Assembly: GCF_014839805.1 (NCBI RefSeq)
Contig: NC_051131.1
Coordinates: forward strand, 8,482,913 to 8,546,912
DNA length: 64,000 bases
Reading direction: 5' to 3'
Source of the DNA: Manduca sexta
Taxonomy: Eukaryota > Arthropoda > Insecta > Lepidoptera > Sphingidae
The notes under the pieces: generated by a model
Databases searched by the model: none
The model's input: only the letters and a program-made list of their open reading frames with translations
Told to the model about the DNA's origin: nothing
Made by a program: the position numbers and the translations under genes
In this document: piece after piece, positions 62,621 to 64,000 of the stretch
Layout of the letters: every line of letters begins with the position of its first letter
Numbering within the stretch: position 1 is the stretch's first letter

Positions 62621-63701
62621 TTAAGTAAGTGTGAGCATTTGTGAATGTTGGGTGATATGCATGCGGCCCTGTCTTGCAGCGGGCTCGGTGCGCGCTCGCA
62701 TCTTGCACCGGAGCAGTTGAAGAGTATTCTCCCAGAGGCGAGTCTGTTCTTCCACTGCTCCTTGGCGGGAACTGATGGCTTTTTGTTCCTTTATATAACA
62801 CACAAGACATTATTTACCCTCATTGTAGGCGTCAAGAACCCTTTAGACGCTACGTAAATAAATTACATAGAAACATTAAACAGAAAAAATGGTTGTCTAT
62901 CTATGCCCTTTACTTTTACTTTACTTGACTTTACTCAAACACGTTTTTATTAAAATACGTTTTAATATTTTTCAGTATCAATTGATACGCAAATTAGCTG
63001 AATAATTTAGGCTACATTAAGTACCAAAAATAGAATCACTTTCACGATAGAGCTTGACTCGTCGATCAAATCAAAATGCTCCTCACTGGAAACCGTTCGA
63101 CCTTTGTTTACTTCTTATGCCGATAGGCGATGAAATGTTAAAATTAAAGCTCGATGAAAATCGGTGAATTAAGTAGTTTGGGAACACAAGAACTTGTAGA
63201 GTTACCACTTCCCGGTTCATATTATTTGGGCTGTTTAACTGGGATATTTACATGAAATTAAATGAAACGTAGCTGATTGCATACATGAAATTATTATACA
63301 AAATTATTTTTTACCTCCTCCAAACGCTTGACAATTTGCTCAAAGTCGGCAACTTTCTTCTTTAATGCCTCCATTTTGGAAGGTTTCCTTGGGGACTGCA
63401 TTGAATTTTTCATTTCAAACATTACGACTTCTTGAAAACTTTCAGCTTTTGTTATTTCTTGTCTCAAGTTTTTCCATTCGGTCTCTTTATTATTCAACTG
63501 GTCAGTCAAAGCTTTCACTTGGTTTTTGAGAGGTTCCATTTGTGATGCTATATTGATCGATGTGGCTTCGTAAGCTCTTTTCTTTTGGTCATATTGTTGT
63601 TGAATGGCTTGGAACTCTTTCTTTACGGGCTGAATTTTATCCGCTAGTGGTTGTATATCTTGACGGACTTCAGATAGTTTTTGCGCTGTTTGCGCTACTA
63701 A
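62621..63701 (-). CDS. IFT81: Intraflagellar transport protein 81, last two coding exons (gene continues past the right edge)
   Basis: IFT81 is a coiled-coil core subunit of IFT-B and, with IFT74, carries tubulin along cilia; in insects this means sensory cilia and sperm flagella. Exon 63315-63701 (387 nt, phase 0) lies between an acceptor (TTTTTAG, AG at 63702-63703) and a donor (GT at 63313-63314). It encodes heptad-rich sequence LVAQTAQKLSEVRQ to VKRLEE. The terminal exon 62621-62788 (acceptor AG 62789-62790) continues in phase with EQKAISSRQG, QTRLWENTLQLLRCKM and stops 55 codons in. The run E-EQKA...W, nine residues, C-K matches the C-terminus of vertebrate IFT81 (EEQK...KMWRDLEQLMECK) as I remember it. 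The last 25 residues are not conserved with vertebrates. The intron is 526 bp. Confidence 0.75.
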
Positions 63702-64000
63702 CTAAAAACAATAAAACTATTTTACAAACATACCTCTACGAGAACTACCTGAAGCAAAATTCCACCTTACGTTCTAAAGGAGGGAGAAAAAAACTGTTAC
63801 GGTCTATGTAATACCATACAAACATAGACATTTTAATATCTGTTCCACGCGTATTGTAAAATGGCGACGGGACCGCAGTTACCACCCTTAACCAACCAGG
63901 GACTCCGAGATATCAAACAGACAGCATAGATTATTCTATGGCACTATATTTTTAAAAAGACCTATTCAGTAGAAAGTTAAAATTTCTGCGATTAGATCTT
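63702..64000 (-). other. IFT81: Intron of IFT81 (partial)
   Basis: Upstream of the acceptor at 63702-63703 no further exon is visible before the window ends, so the preceding exon lies beyond the right edge. Confidence 0.5.

Overview
The window is an AT-rich stretch of an insect nuclear genome, most probably a ditrysian lepidopteran (butterfly or moth). The grounds are a serotonin receptor of the form known from Bombyx and Manduca, spliced genes with GT-AG introns, and repeat families typical of Lepidoptera: a Metulj-like SINE, a Lep1-like Helitron, an RTE 3' end with a GAT-repeat tail, and a jockey-like LINE 3' end. No bacterial gene, operon or CRISPR array was seen.

Layout. (a) 1-12.5 kb: mostly non-coding, with a GC-rich candidate promoter and leader exon near 330-390 and four dispersed copies of a foldback repeat family. 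(b) 12574-17083: a complete 4500-bp Ty3/Gypsy retrotransposon on the minus strand, with identical 100-bp LTRs, a 5-bp target duplication, primer-binding site and polypurine tract. Its pol is broken only by single-base length changes in homopolymer runs. (c) 20.2-23.7 kb: the 5-HT1A-type serotonin receptor gene (+ strand, three coding exons, 448 aa), preceded by a candidate leader exon that would create a short upstream ORF. (d) 24.4-24.7 kb: a decayed NDUFB7-like pseudogene on the minus strand. (e) 24.7-30.9 kb: non-coding sequence with a strong hairpin at 27076. (f) 30993-41673: two almost identical 5.1-kb blocks separated by exactly 500 N, best read as an uncollapsed overlap between two contigs, not a biological duplication. 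Each block carries a SINE and a TTAA-flanked foldback element with 178-bp arms (damaged in the second block). (g) 41.7-57.4 kb: non-coding DNA with a jockey-like LINE fragment, a hAT-like non-autonomous element with perfect termini and 8-bp target duplication, a Lep1-like Helitron, and a GC-rich retroelement nested inside the end of an RTE ORF. (h) 62.6-63.7 kb: the last two coding exons of IFT81 on the minus strand, with the rest of the gene beyond the right edge.

The two well-supported host genes, 5-HT1A and IFT81, converge from opposite sides of about 39 kb of transposon-rich DNA; about 5.6 kb of that distance is probably spurious. Nothing here makes a clearly new multi-gene system. The most useful observations are the possible uORF control of the receptor, the false duplication, the homopolymer-only lesions in a young retrotransposon, the TTAA palindrome and the nested retroelement.
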